From: Thiosocius sp942490985
GTDB lineage: Bacteria; Pseudomonadota; Gammaproteobacteria; Chromatiales; Chromatiaceae
Direction of reading: 5' to 3'
Assembly (NCBI GenBank): GCA_942490985.1
Contig: CALNYW010000001.1
Coordinates: forward strand, 62,001 to 126,000
DNA length: 64,000 bases
Both the position numbers and the translations under genes were made by a program. Each line of letters opens with the position of its first letter. Position 1 is the first letter of the stretch. Below, piece by piece: positions 1-9,475 of the stretch. The notes under the pieces were generated by a model. It was not told the DNA's origin and searched no databases. It was given only the letters and a program-made list of their open reading frames with translations.

Positions 1-595
1 TATTCAGGTCTTGGGAGGAATTGGATTCCGACGCAAGCAATGCGCAATTGGGCGTTGCGAAGTAGACCACATCACCTTCCGCCTCGCCGTCAACGGAAAT
101 ATCAGCATCGTCGAAGACAATGTCTGTGTCGTAAACCAGTGTTCCTTCGCCCGAACCGCCAAAGAATGAATTGGGTACCGCCAGCACGAAGTCGTCACCA
201 TCCGAGGCGAAGAACGCACCTTCGTAGTTCATGGTGAAGGTGAAGTCGCCCAGCGGAATGTAGGAGTTATCGACGACGAACTGGGAAAGATTTTCGCCCT
301 GCGTACCTACATCGGGAAAATTGTAGGCACGGCCCTCAAGTTCCATCCGAATAACCAAACTGCCTTCCTGAAAATTTGTCCCTGCGCCGGACGTCACCTG
401 GAACTCCATTTCGTTCAGGCCGCCTTCTTTCAGGAAATACCTACCGTCATAGGGCGTGTACTGATTGTCCCCACCGAAGGCGCCGCTAGTACCGCCGCCG
501 CCAAAGTTCCAGAAGGGGAATGCGTGAACCGGCGATGCGCCAATCGCCAGACCCATCGCTGCGGCCAAGGCCGTTGATTTAAGTTTGCAAGCCAT
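1..595 (-). CDS. Secreted protein of unknown function (C-terminus beyond window edge)
   Basis: The frame opens at an ATG whose first base is 595 and is still open at base 1, so about 198 residues are visible and the C-terminus is missing. The N-terminus is a clear Sec signal peptide of about 24 residues ending ASPVHA. A glycine-rich stretch (FPFWNFGGGG) follows, then an acidic Phe/Gly/Asp-rich sequence that looks like a secreted beta-rich protein. GGAG lies 10 nt before the ATG, and a TATAAA box lies about 40 nt upstream. I do not recognise the family. It is divergent from the exoprotein gene and shares the region 596-874 with it. The gene call is fairly sure; the function is unknown. Confidence 0.7.
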   Translation of the reverse strand, partial: MACKLKSTALAAAMGLAIGASPVHAFPFWNFGGGGTSGAFGGDNQYTPYDGRYFLKEGGLNEMEFQVTSGAGTNFQEGSLVIRMELEGRAYNFPDVGTQGENLSQFVVDNSYIPLGDFTFTMNYEGAFFASDGDDFVLAVPNSFFGGSGEGTLVYDTDIVFDDADISVDGEAEGDVVYFATPNCALLASESNSSQDLN

Positions 596-874
596 TGAGT
601 TATTTCTCCGACTATCGGCCTTCATCGACCGTTCGTTTATAATTCGGAGAGCGATCTGCAAGAACCGCGCCGACAGAGGTAACCATATGATTTGGCGGCG
701 ATAGTTGAACGGAGAAAATTGCTTATCAACGTGACCTGTAAAAAATGTTGACACTGGCCTTCCAGGTTGTTTGCTGGTAATACGGTGCGGTTAGTGCGGT
801 TGTGTGCACCCGCGCTAAAGGACGTAACAACAAAAACGCGGGCGGAGATGCGCGCGATGTGCTGGGGAGCAACG
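596..874. other. Divergent intergenic region between secreted protein and TpsA-like gene
   Basis: The region holds the promoter candidate at 636-664 for the minus-strand gene. On the plus strand it has a perfect TTGACA at 748-753, but no -10 box at normal spacing; TAATAC at 778 is 24 nt away. The exoprotein frame runs open from 767 with a TTG, but this upstream part does not look like a signal peptide and is best left untranslated. No RNA gene or repeat was seen. Confidence 0.5.
636..664 (-). promoter_or_regulatory. Possible sigma70-type promoter of the left-edge secreted protein
   Basis: On the minus strand TTCTTG (659-664) and TATAAA (636-641) are separated by 17 nt, with the -10 box about 40 nt before the ATG at 595. 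The -10 is good and the -35 is poor, so this is a weak prediction. Confidence 0.3.
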
Positions 875-3800
875 ATGAGCGGAAACCGCAGAGGGCGCCT
901 GGCCCAGACCCTTTTTGCCGCCCTCGGGTTGATCGCGGTCACCCCTGCGGCGCAGGCCTTCACGACCAACATCGTTGCCGACGGCACCTTGGGCACAACG
1001 GTCAGTGCGGCGGGGCCGGCATACAACATCACGGGTGGCACGCTCGCCGGTGGGAACCAGTTTCACAGCTTCGAAAGTTTGAGCATCGGCGCCGGTGACG
1101 CCGCGATCTTCAATGGGCCGGTCGGTACGGCGAACGTCATCAGCCGGGTTACCGGCGGTTCGGCGTCGGGCATCGATGGCACCATTGCGTCGACGATCGC
1201 CGGCGCCAACGTCTTTCTGCTCAACCCGGCCGGCGTGATGTTCGGGCCGAATGCCCAGATCGCGGTCGACGGCGCGTTCCATGCCTCGACGGCCGGCTAC
1301 CTCGGGCTGGCCGACGGTGAGCGTTTCTATGCCGACCCGGGGCAGGCCAGCACCCTGACCACCGCCGCACCAGCGGCCTTCGGTTTCCTCGACGCCAACC
1401 CGGCCGGGATCAGCGTGCAGGGCAACGGGTTCTCCGCGCTGCCGTCGTTCGCCCCGCCGGCGGGCACCGACCTCTCGCTCGTCGGTGGTGCGGTGACGGT
1501 GAACGGCCAGATCCTGTATGCACCACTGGGGCGCATCAACCTCGCCGCCGTCGGCTCGCCGGGGGAGGCCGTGCTGACGGGTGGGGCGGTCGATGTGGAC
1601 GGCTTCGCGGCGTTGGGCCCGGTCTCGATCGGCGGCGGCAGCTTCATCGATACCTCGGCGCTGTACATCCGCGGCGGGCAGATCACCGTCTCCGGCGCCT
1701 ACCTGTCCCCGGGCGCGGGTGCCTTTCTGCTTGGTCTGCCGGCGCCCGGCGCGCACCTCAACAACGGCCTGATCGATATCCAGGCCCGCGGCGACCTGAC
1801 CATCAACCCCGGCGCGAGCGGCAGTCTGATCGGTTCGACGATCCAGCAGTTTTTCCTGCCGCCGCCACCACCGGCCCTTGGCAGCGGTGCGACGGTCTTG
1901 CTCGAGGCGGGCGAGACACTCTCGATCCAGGGCGTGCCCGGGGCACCGGGATCGATGGTCATCGGCTCCGATCGCTGGCAGCCGGGTCCCGCCGGTGAGC
2001 TGGTGTTCAAGGGCAGAAACGTCGAGATCATCGGGACCAACGATATCTATGCGCTCAACTACGCCCCGGGTGCCGGGCCGACTACAACGGTCGAGGCCGA
2101 GACCGTCACGCTGAACGGCGGCGGCCTCGGTGCGCTGAATTTCGGCCCTGGTGATAGCGGCGCGGTCGAGATCACGGCTGATCAGGTGACGCTGACCAAC
2201 GAGTTCGGACCGGCCATCATCGGTGCGCAGAACGGTGGTGGGGGAGCCGGCGGTGCCATCGTCGTCAACGCCGACCGGCTGGCACTGAATGCCACAGGTG
2301 CCGCGCCTGTGCTGATCAGTGGGGCCAACTTCAATGTCGGCAGCGGCGCGTCGATCACGCTGAACGTCGACGAGCTCGCGATCACGACCAGTTCCTCAGG
2401 CAGGGCGGCGATCGAGGCAACCACGTCGGCCCCGGGTCCGGCGGGATCGATAACGATTGGCAGCGCGGCCATGCCTGCGAGCACGGTCCTGCTGCAGGGC
2501 GACGGTGTCACGGCCGGTATCTTCACCAGTGCGATCGGCGGGTTCAGCGGCGCGGCCGGTGACATCGAGATCCACACCGGCACGCTCAGCCAGATCGGCG
2601 ACACCGAGATCGGCGCCAACTCGCTGGGCAGCGGCGACGGCGGCAACGTATCGGTCCGAGCGAGCGAGGCGATCCGGCTGGCCGGTCGTGATGGCTCGAC
2701 CGAGAGCGTCATCGCCGCGGGCAGCTCGGCCGGGCCGTTTGCCGGCAGCGGCGGGTCGATCACGCTCGTGTCGCCGTTGCTGGAGATGACCAACGCGACG
2801 ATCACGACGCGGACCGAACGGGCGACGGATGCCGGCGATGTCGATATCACCGTCGGTGCGCTGGCTGCGGCCGATTCGACCATCACCAGCGAGACGCGGG
2901 ATGACGGCAATGCCGGCAGCGTGACGGTGTCGGCGGACAGCGTGACGCTGACCGACGGCGCGCAGATCCGCAGCTTCAGTGGTGCGGTGAGCACCGTGTC
3001 GGGCGCGGTCCTCGTGGGGACCGGCGATGCGGGCACGGTCACGGTGACCGCGACCGAGTCGCTGTCGGTCTCCGGGTCGTCGGCGGCCACCAATCGTTCC
3101 AGTGCGCTGAATACCCAGACCCGCGGTGTCGGGGCGGGTGGCGCGCTCAACGTGACGGCAGGACAGTTGACGGTCGGCACCGGCGGCCTGGTCGCCGCCG
3201 ATACCGGGGGTGACGGCGACGGCGGCGCGTTGAACGTGACTGCGGGCTCGGTGGTGGTCGACGGTGGCGAGATCAGCAGCGGCAGTGGGATCTCGGTGGC
3301 GATCACGAACGGCCAGGTCGATCTGCTCGGTAGTGGTGAAGGTGGCGACGTCATGGTCATGGCCGACAACGGCGTGACGGTGCGCAACAACGGCCGCATC
3401 GCCGCGTCGTCGCGAGGCGCCGGCTTCGCGGGCAATGTGCTGGTCGACGGCGGGACCGAGGTGCAGGTGATCGGTGGCAGCATCGACACCGAGTCGCTGG
3501 TCTCCGACGGCGGCGACATCGAGGTCATCGCGACTGACCTTGTTTTGCTCAACAACGGCAAGATCACGACCAGCGTGGTCGGCGCCGGTGGCACGGGCGG
3601 CAACATCGCTATCGACCCGCAGTTTGTTGTGCTGCAGGGCGCCAGCCAGGTGATCGCCAATGCCACCAACCCGCTGGCGGTGCAGGCGGGCAACATCACG
3701 ATCGTCGGCGACTACATCCTGATCTCGCAGGACAGCCTGGTGCAGGCCAGTGGCCCGACCAATGCGCAGGACGGCGAGATCATCATCGAGGGACCGGACG

Positions 3801-4096
3801 GGGATCTGGCCCGAGCCCTCGCGCAGCTGCCCGAATCGTATCTGGAGGCCGCCGGCCTGCTGAAAGCGGGCTGCGGTATTGGGCGTGCCGGGCTGAGCAC
3901 GCTGGTGCTGTCGGGACGCGGTGGTGTGCCCGTCGGCCCGGACCGTTACGCATCGAGCCTCGCCACCGGCCTCAAGGTTGGCGCCGAAACCACGGCGCAG
4001 CGCGAAGACCTGGTGCCGGACGACCTGATGCTGGCCTTTGGTCCGGATGATCCGACCGCCACGGGCTGGCTGTTGGCCGGGCTGGGCTGCCAGTAA
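875..4096 (+). CDS. TpsA-type filamentous-haemagglutinin-like exoprotein
   Basis: A secreted beta-helix adhesin-like protein of 1073 residues, exported by a two-partner secretion (TPS) pathway. The chosen ATG at 875 has GGGGAG about 5 nt upstream and opens a signal peptide ending TPAAQA, after which the TPS domain starts at FTTNIVADGTLG. The family landmark LNPAGVMFGPNAQI is near residue 118. The rest is Gly/Thr/Val-rich repeats (for example two GGALNVTAG copies) typical of a right-handed beta-helix. The C-terminus has a Cys-containing GRGGVPVGPDR segment (near residue 1000) and ends GLGCQ, as in TPS proteins of cyanobacterial/proteobacterial CHAT loci. The cognate TpsB follows directly. Large antisense ORFs here are compositional shadows. 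The cargo role (adhesion, contact or enzyme) cannot be read from sequence. Confidence 0.88.
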   Translation: MSGNRRGRLAQTLFAALGLIAVTPAAQAFTTNIVADGTLGTTVSAAGPAYNITGGTLAGGNQFHSFESLSIGAGDAAIFNGPVGTANVISRVTGGSASGIDGTIASTIAGANVFLLNPAGVMFGPNAQIAVDGAFHASTAGYLGLADGERFYADPGQASTLTTAAPAAFGFLDANPAGISVQGNGFSALPSFAPPAGTDLSLVGGAVTVNGQILYAPLGRINLAAVGSPGEAVLTGGAVDVDGFAALGPVSIGGGSFIDTSALYIRGGQITVSGAYLSPGAGAFLLGLPAPGAHLNNGLIDIQARGDLTINPGASGSLIGSTIQQFFLPPPPPALGSGATVLLEAGETLSIQGVPGAPGSMVIGSDRWQPGPAGELVFKGRNVEIIGTNDIYALNYAPGAGPTTTVEAETVTLNGGGLGALNFGPGDSGAVEITADQVTLTNEFGPAIIGAQNGGGGAGGAIVVNADRLALNATGAAPVLISGANFNVGSGASITLNVDELAITTSSSGRAAIEATTSAPGPAGSITIGSAAMPASTVLLQGDGVTAGIFTSAIGGFSGAAGDIEIHTGTLSQIGDTEIGANSLGSGDGGNVSVRASEAIRLAGRDGSTESVIAAGSSAGPFAGSGGSITLVSPLLEMTNATITTRTERATDAGDVDITVGALAAADSTITSETRDDGNAGSVTVSADSVTLTDGAQIRSFSGAVSTVSGAVLVGTGDAGTVTVTATESLSVSGSSAATNRSSALNTQTRGVGAGGALNVTAGQLTVGTGGLVAADTGGDGDGGALNVTAGSVVVDGGEISSGSGISVAITNGQVDLLGSGEGGDVMVMADNGVTVRNNGRIAASSRGAGFAGNVLVDGGTEVQVIGGSIDTESLVSDGGDIEVIATDLVLLNNGKITTSVVGAGGTGGNIAIDPQFVVLQGASQVIANATNPLAVQAGNITIVGDYILISQDSLVQASGPTNAQDGEIIIEGPDGDLARALAQLPESYLEAAGLLKAGCGIGRAGLSTLVLSGRGGVPVGPDRYASSLATGLKVGAETTAQREDLVPDDLMLAFGPDDPTATGWLLAGLGCQ

Positions 4097-4121
4097 TCGC
4101 CCGGTTGCCAGGGCGCGGCGT

Positions 4122-4412
4122 GTGTTGATTCGGCGACGGGCGCTACCGTGTCGGTCGCACGTCCGGCCACTCGCGATCGCGTTGTCGGTGATGTCGTTCA
4201 TTGCCCATGCGCAGACGCCCGGTCCGCCGCCGGTGCCGTTGGGCGTGCCGATGGCGCGGGAGCTCGGCACCGCTGGCGATACCCGTCCACCGTTGCCGTC
4301 GCTGGTCCGCGACGAGGCTGCGCGTCGGCCGAACAGTGAGGCCGAGGGCCCGACCGGGCCGGCAACTGACACCCACCAAGATAGAGCGATCACCGGGGAG
4401 GATAGGGAGTGA
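4122..4412 (+). CDS. Small exported protein duplicating the N-terminus of the TpsB transporter
   Basis: An ORF of about 96 codons starting at GTG 4122 (or the adjacent TTG). A basic start and hydrophobic stretch (LAIALSVMSFIAHA) form a signal peptide, followed by QTPGPPPVPLGVPMARELG. The next gene has QTPGPPPVPLGSPLSRDLG directly after its own signal peptide, so this is a tandem partial duplication of the 5-prime end of tpsB. The stop TGA (4410-4412) overlaps the next GTG (4409) as GTGA, implying translational coupling. No strong ribosome binding site is visible. It could be a functional mini-protein, a leader for coupling, or debris of duplication. It continues for about 45 residues with Pro/Arg/Glu-rich sequence of no known fold. 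Confidence 0.45.
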   Translation: MLIRRRALPCRSHVRPLAIALSVMSFIAHAQTPGPPPVPLGVPMARELGTAGDTRPPLPSLVRDEAARRPNSEAEGPTGPATDTHQDRAITGEDRE

Positions 4413-6155
4413 ATCACGTGCGGAAGCGTCTCTCGGCGCGGTTGGGCGGCGGTGTGATGGGTATCGCGCTGCTGATGTCGCCGGTACCCGCTGCGTTGGG
4501 ACAGACCCCGGGGCCGCCGCCGGTCCCGCTCGGTTCACCGCTGTCGCGTGACCTCGGCGCGCCCGGCGTGCCCGCCCTGGCACCGGGATTCAGTCCGGCG
4601 CAGCCCAAGGCGCCGAATCTTTCCCGTCCCGCCCCCGGAGGCCGCGCCGGCCGCGCCGGTCGACACCGATCGGCGGATCCCGGTGCGCGAGATCCGCGTG
4701 ACCGGCAACACCGTATTCAGCACTGACGAACTGGCGCAGGTCACGGCCCCGTTCGTCGGCCGCACGGTCGGCATGGCGGAGCTGGAGGCGGCCCGGCAGG
4801 CGCTGACCCTGCATTATGTCAACAACGGCTACATCAACTCCGGCGCCCTGATCCCGGACCAGAAGGTCGAAGACGGCGTTGTCCGGATGACGATTATCGA
4901 GGGCGAGCTGACCGAGATCAGCATCAGCGGCAACGAACGGCTGAACGCGTCGTATGTGTCAGATCGGCTGGCGCTTGGCGCCGGGCCGCCACTCAATCTG
5001 AACGACCTGCAGGGCCGGATGCAGATCCTCCTGCAGGGGCCGTTCATCAAGCGCATCAACGCCCAGCTCGGGCCGGGCGACCGGCCGGGTGAGGCGCGGC
5101 TGCTCGCCGAGATCGAAGAGGGACCGCGTTACACCAACAATATCGCGCTCGACAACGATCTCTCGCCGTCGCTCGGCAAGGTGCGCGGCGTCTATCGCGG
5201 CGGCGTTTACAACCTGACGGGTCGTGGCGACGTGTTAACCGGCGAGGCAAGCCTCGCCAAGGGCCTGGCCGAGGCGTTCGTCAACTACGCCGTGCCGCTG
5301 AACCCGAACGATCTCACGCTCGACGTTTTTCTGCGCATGACCGACACCGAGGTGGTGGAGGAACCCTTCAACGTGCTGGATATCGAGGGCAACAGCCAGA
5401 CCCTCGCGTTGCGCCTGAGCCAGCCGGTGTTGCGCTCAAATGATCAGCAGCTGGTGCTGGCCGGCGGCCTCGACCTGCGCCGGACTGAGAGCACCCTGGG
5501 GGGCGCGCCGTTCTCGTTCTCGCCGGGCGTGCCCGACGATGGCGAGGTGGCGCTGAGCGTGCTGCGCTTCATCCAGGACTGGAACACGCGCAGCCAGTCA
5601 CGGGTCGTCGCCGTGCGCTCGACGTTCAGTCTCGGCATCGATGCGTTCGGCGCGACCACCAACAGCGGCGATCTGCCCTCGGGCGAGTTCTTCGCGTGGC
5701 TGGGACAGTTGCAGTATCTGCAGCGTTTCGGCGATAACGACAACGAGCTGTTCGCCCGTGTCGACGCGCAGTGGACGGACGACCCGCTGTTCGGTCCCGA
5801 GCAGTTTGCCGTCGGCGGACTTTACAGCGTGCGTGGCTACCGCAAGAACCTGCTGGTGCGCGACAAGGGTTACTCGGCAACGCTGGAACTGCGCGTGCCG
5901 GTGTTGCGTGACGAGACCGGTCAGACCAAGTTCGCGCTGATCCCGTTTGTTGACACGGGCGGGGCCCGGTTCAACGACCGCAGCACGCCAGACCCGGAGA
6001 CCGTCTCCAGCGTCGGCCTGGGGTTGCGCTGGCAGCCAGACCCGAAGTTGAGTCTCGAGATGTATTACGGCCACGCGCTCGACGATCTGGCCAATCAGGG
6101 CAACGACTGGCAGGACGATGGCGTTCACTTCACGTTGAACGCGATCCTCGACTGA
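4409..6155 (+). CDS. TpsB/FhaC-family outer-membrane transporter, apparent frameshift near 4632
   Basis: The outer-membrane Omp85-type partner that secretes the upstream exoprotein. It starts at GTG 4409 (GGGGAGGA 6 nt upstream) or GTG 4418. The first frame gives a signal peptide ending PAALG and QTPGPPPVPLG, and stops at 4726. The POTRA and barrel are in another frame open from before 4548 to 6155. Skipping one base, most simply in the five-C run 4632-4636, joins them into one protein of about 580 residues. Domains: POTRA starting IPVREIRVTGN, a second periplasmic POTRA-like stretch, then a 16-strand-type barrel with VRGYRKN near residue 473 and a final strand ending FTLNAILD. As written the frame is broken; this may be a sequence error, slippage or a real lesion. 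Confidence 0.8.
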
Positions 6156-6231
6156 TGTGCGCGGGGTATCGGCAGTCTTGAACAAGCGCTTTGAAACAGC
6201 CCGACCGGCTACACCACAAGGGTTTACCAAC

Positions 6232-8544
6232 ATGTTGCATCGCTACCTGACCGTTATCGTCGTCTCGCTCCTGCTGGGGATGGTCGCACCGGCGACGGCG
6301 ATTGCCGCCGCAACCGCTGAAGCGATAGACCCCCAGGCGCTTCTCGGGGTCGGTCAGCGCGCGTTCGACAACGGCGACTTTGCGCAGGCGCTCGACAAGT
6401 GGGACCTGGCCGCCGATGCCTTCGACGGTGCGGGGGACACCACCGGTCACGCCCAGGCGCTGACCGGCAAGGGCATGGCCTATCTCGCGCTTGGTCGGTA
6501 TCCACGGGCCGCCGAGACGCTGTCGCAGGCGCGCTTGCTCGCACAGCAATCGGGCGATCGGGCGATCGAGCTGCGCGCGATGATCGGTGAGGGTAGTGCA
6601 CGGCTACTGCTGGGTGACAAGGCCACGGCGAAACAATTGCTGGAGGCCGCACAGCCGGCGGCGAGCGCGGCCGGTTATCGCGATCTGGCCGCGGCGGCGG
6701 GCATGGAACTCGGCAATCTGCTGGCGGCGGAAGGGCGCAACGCTGCGGCCGCGAGCCAGTATCGGGCGGCGCTGGCCGATGCCGACGCCCTGGGCGACAG
6801 GGCGCTCGCCGCCCGGGCGGCGGTGAACCTTGCGCGGTCCTTGCTGGCGGCTGGCCCCGATGCTGACGGGTGGTCGGCATTGACCGTCGCCGACGACCGC
6901 GTAGCCGCCCTCGCACCGTCGCACGATCGGGCCTTTCTGTTGGTCAGCCTCGGCGGTCTGTATCGCACGGCGGCCGACAGTGCACCGGCTCGGGCACAGA
7001 CCGCACTGGATCGTGCTGACCGCGCCTACCAGGCGGCGGCCGAGTCCGCACGCGCGCTGACGGACAACCGGACCTTGTCTTATGCATTGGGGAATCAGGC
7101 AGAACTCCGCGCGGATGCCGGCGACGACGATACGGCGCTGGCGCTGGCCGAGCAGGCGGCGCTGTACGCGCGGCAGGCGCAGGCACCGGAGATCCTGTAC
7201 CGCTGGGACTGGTTGACGGCGCGGGTGCTGCAGCGCGAGGGCGACAGTGATGGCGCGATCGCGGCGTATGGCCGGGCGATCGACAACCTCGAGCGGATTC
7301 GCCAGGACCTGACCATGACCCGGCGCGAGGGCGCTGCGACGTTCCGATCCGAATACGGCATGCTTTACCTCGAGTTGGCCGACCTGCTGTTGCGCCAGAC
7401 CGCGCAGACCGCGGATGCGACCCGGATCGAGCAGTATCTGCGCGATGCGCGTGCGGCGGTGGAGTTGCTCAAGAGCGCCGAGATCGAAGACTACTTTCAG
7501 GATGACTGCGTCACCGCGCTGAAGGCGAAGACCAGCGGCATCGACCGCCTGGCGGCCGACACGGCGGCGATCTATCCGATCGTGCTGGACGACCGACTGG
7601 AGATCCTGCTCAGCCTGCCCGACGGGATGCGGCGTTTTGTCACGCCGGTCAGCGCCACGCAGGTGAATGACGAAGCGAAGCGTTTTCGCCGCTTGATCGA
7701 AAAGCGGACCACGCGCCAATACCTGCGACCGGCACGGCAGCTCTACGACTGGGTGCTGCGCCCGCTGGAAGCCACGTTGAGCGATGCCGGCATCCGCACG
7801 CTGGTGATTGTTCCCGATGGCGCTTTGCGCACGATTCCCTTCGCCGCGCTGCACGATGGGCAACAGTACGTGCTCGAACGCTTCGCCGTATCCATCACCC
7901 CCGGGCTGACGCTGACAGACCCGCGGCCGATCCGGCGCGAACAGGTGCAGATACTGGCGGCCGGCCTGACCGACGCGGTACAGGGTTTTCCGCCGCTGCC
8001 GTCGGTCGGTCAGGAGCTGTCAGCGATTGGCGAGCTGTACGACGGGCGGGTGCTGAAAAACGACGCCTTCAGTTTCGCCAATGTCGAGACGGAGCTGCAG
8101 AGTGGTCGCCCCTACGACATCGTGCATGTGGCATCGCACGGTCAGTTTGAGAGCGATGTCGAGCAGAGCTTCCTGCTGACCAACGACACGAGATTGACCA
8201 TGGACAAGCTCGAGGGCTTTATGGGCGTCACCACGTTTCGTGATCGGCCGGTCGAGTTGCTGACGCTGAGCGCCTGCGAGACGGCGGTCGGCGACGACCG
8301 CGCTGCGCTGGGTCTTGCCGGCGTGGCGATCAAGGCGGGCGCCCGCAGCGCATTGGCGACCCTGTGGTCGGTGAACGACCGTGCCTCATCCAGGCTGGTC
8401 GCCGAGTTCTACCGCCAGCTGCGTGATCCGGAACTGTCCAAGGCCGAAGCGCTGCGTTTGGCCCAACTCGACCTGCTGCAAGCGGGCAGTTTCCGGCATC
8501 CCATCTACTGGAGTCCGTTCCTGCTGATCGGCAACTGGTTGTAG
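6232..8544 (+). CDS. Exported TPR-CHAT domain protein
   Basis: 770 residues. ATG 6232 is chosen because AAGGG lies 9 nt upstream and the sequence then opens with a signal peptide (hydrophobic core VIVVSLLLGMVAPATAIA); the frame extends further upstream without one. Residues of about 40-430 are TPR-like alpha repeats rich in Ala. From about residue 440 a CHAT (caspase-HetF-associated with TPRs) domain runs to the C-terminus. The caspase-like dyad is visible: H636 in HVASHGQF and C682 in LSACETAVG, followed by GLAGVAIKAGARSALATLW. The family is a predicted cysteine protease. It is third in the TPS locus, 76 nt after tpsB; such TPS-CHAT pairing recurs in bacteria. Processing or control of the exoprotein is a reasonable inference, not shown. 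Confidence 0.88.
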   Translation: MLHRYLTVIVVSLLLGMVAPATAIAAATAEAIDPQALLGVGQRAFDNGDFAQALDKWDLAADAFDGAGDTTGHAQALTGKGMAYLALGRYPRAAETLSQARLLAQQSGDRAIELRAMIGEGSARLLLGDKATAKQLLEAAQPAASAAGYRDLAAAAGMELGNLLAAEGRNAAAASQYRAALADADALGDRALAARAAVNLARSLLAAGPDADGWSALTVADDRVAALAPSHDRAFLLVSLGGLYRTAADSAPARAQTALDRADRAYQAAAESARALTDNRTLSYALGNQAELRADAGDDDTALALAEQAALYARQAQAPEILYRWDWLTARVLQREGDSDGAIAAYGRAIDNLERIRQDLTMTRREGAATFRSEYGMLYLELADLLLRQTAQTADATRIEQYLRDARAAVELLKSAEIEDYFQDDCVTALKAKTSGIDRLAADTAAIYPIVLDDRLEILLSLPDGMRRFVTPVSATQVNDEAKRFRRLIEKRTTRQYLRPARQLYDWVLRPLEATLSDAGIRTLVIVPDGALRTIPFAALHDGQQYVLERFAVSITPGLTLTDPRPIRREQVQILAAGLTDAVQGFPPLPSVGQELSAIGELYDGRVLKNDAFSFANVETELQSGRPYDIVHVASHGQFESDVEQSFLLTNDTRLTMDKLEGFMGVTTFRDRPVELLTLSACETAVGDDRAALGLAGVAIKAGARSALATLWSVNDRASSRLVAEFYRQLRDPELSKAEALRLAQLDLLQAGSFRHPIYWSPFLLIGNWL

Positions 8545-8623
8545 CTTGCGAGACGCGGCGCGCCGGCGTGGCCGCTGCACGAAGGCTTGCGTGGCTTGTT
8601 GGCCGCACCGCCGCTTGGTCTCG

Positions 8624-9337
8624 TTACCAGTGCTCGGGCAGGGGCTTCAGCACCTCGATCCGTTTCTGATCAGTGTCGATGTAACCGCCCAATTTGAGAT
8701 CCTTGAGGATCTTCGAGACCATCTCGCGGGAGGACCCGACCCGGTCGGCAATGTCCTGGTGGGTCAGTCGTTCGGTCAGCAGCTTGCCGTTTTCCGCTTT
8801 GGCATGGGTGCCGATGAGTTTCCTGATGCGGCCATAGACGTCGAGTAGGGCGAGTGCGCCCATCTCGTCGGAGAGGTCGCACGTCCGCCTGGCCAGGTCG
8901 CGCAGCAGCGTCAGGGCTATCGATGGCTGTGATGTGACGATCTGGTCGAACGAATCGCGGGTCAGCACCAGGAATTCCGAGTCCTCCAGCGTCTGTACGG
9001 AGGCGGAACGCTTGCCACCCGCCAACAGTGCCAGCTCGCCGATGTAGGAACCCGCGCCGCGTTCGCCGAAGACCATCTCGCGGCCGTCATCGCCGACCAG
9101 GAACACCTTGACCCGGCCGTTGATCAGCAGGAACAGCGTGTTGGCGTCGTCGTCCTGTTCGATGATGATGGTATTTCGGCGATAGCGCTTGCGGACAGCC
9201 AGGCGCTCGATGTTATTCAGCGCGTCGCTATCGAGCGCAGCGAACAGCGGTACGGTTTCCAACACGGCGATCCACTCCCTTCCGATCAGATTCACGCGTC
9301 CCAGCATCCCGCCGTCGCGCGGGGCGACGAGCTGCAT
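8624..9337 (-). CDS. Crp/Fnr-family transcriptional regulator
   Basis: About 237 residues from ATG 9337; ATG 9307 or a TTG at 9388 are alternatives, and none has a convincing ribosome site. An N-terminal cyclic-nucleotide-binding fold carries a phosphate-binding cassette (IGELALLAGGKRSASV) that keeps the GE and R-S-A residues needed for a cyclic nucleotide. A long connector helix and a winged helix-turn-helix follow (LTHQDIADRVGSSREMVSKI). There is no FNR-type cysteine cluster, so it is more Crp-like than Fnr-like. It is divergent from the small acidic gene at 9476, and two further cNMP-domain proteins lie downstream of that. Probably a cAMP- or cGMP-responsive activator of nearby genes; targets unknown. 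Confidence 0.9.
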   Translation of the reverse strand: MQLVAPRDGGMLGRVNLIGREWIAVLETVPLFAALDSDALNNIERLAVRKRYRRNTIIIEQDDDANTLFLLINGRVKVFLVGDDGREMVFGERGAGSYIGELALLAGGKRSASVQTLEDSEFLVLTRDSFDQIVTSQPSIALTLLRDLARRTCDLSDEMGALALLDVYGRIRKLIGTHAKAENGKLLTERLTHQDIADRVGSSREMVSKILKDLKLGGYIDTDQKRIEVLKPLPEHW

Positions 9338-9475
9338 TACGCGTCGGCCACGGTAACCCGGGCAGGCGAAAACGTGAATAGTTAACAAAACTCCGGGAAA
9401 AATTTCACCGCGCCGCCGGGTTCCCTATTCGTAGCATAAACGTCGAAGCAATCGATAACCCTTCCGGAGTAGATC

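Noticed and set aside
748..783. TTGACA with TAATAC as a promoter of the TpsA gene
   Set aside because: Spacing is 24 nt, too long for sigma70; no better -10 box at 16-18 nt.
2396..4417. A 673-codon minus-strand ORF inside the TpsA gene
   Set aside because: It is antisense to a clear exoprotein gene; high GC and regular codon use leave the opposite frame open. The translation is Arg/His/Asp-rich with no known domain.
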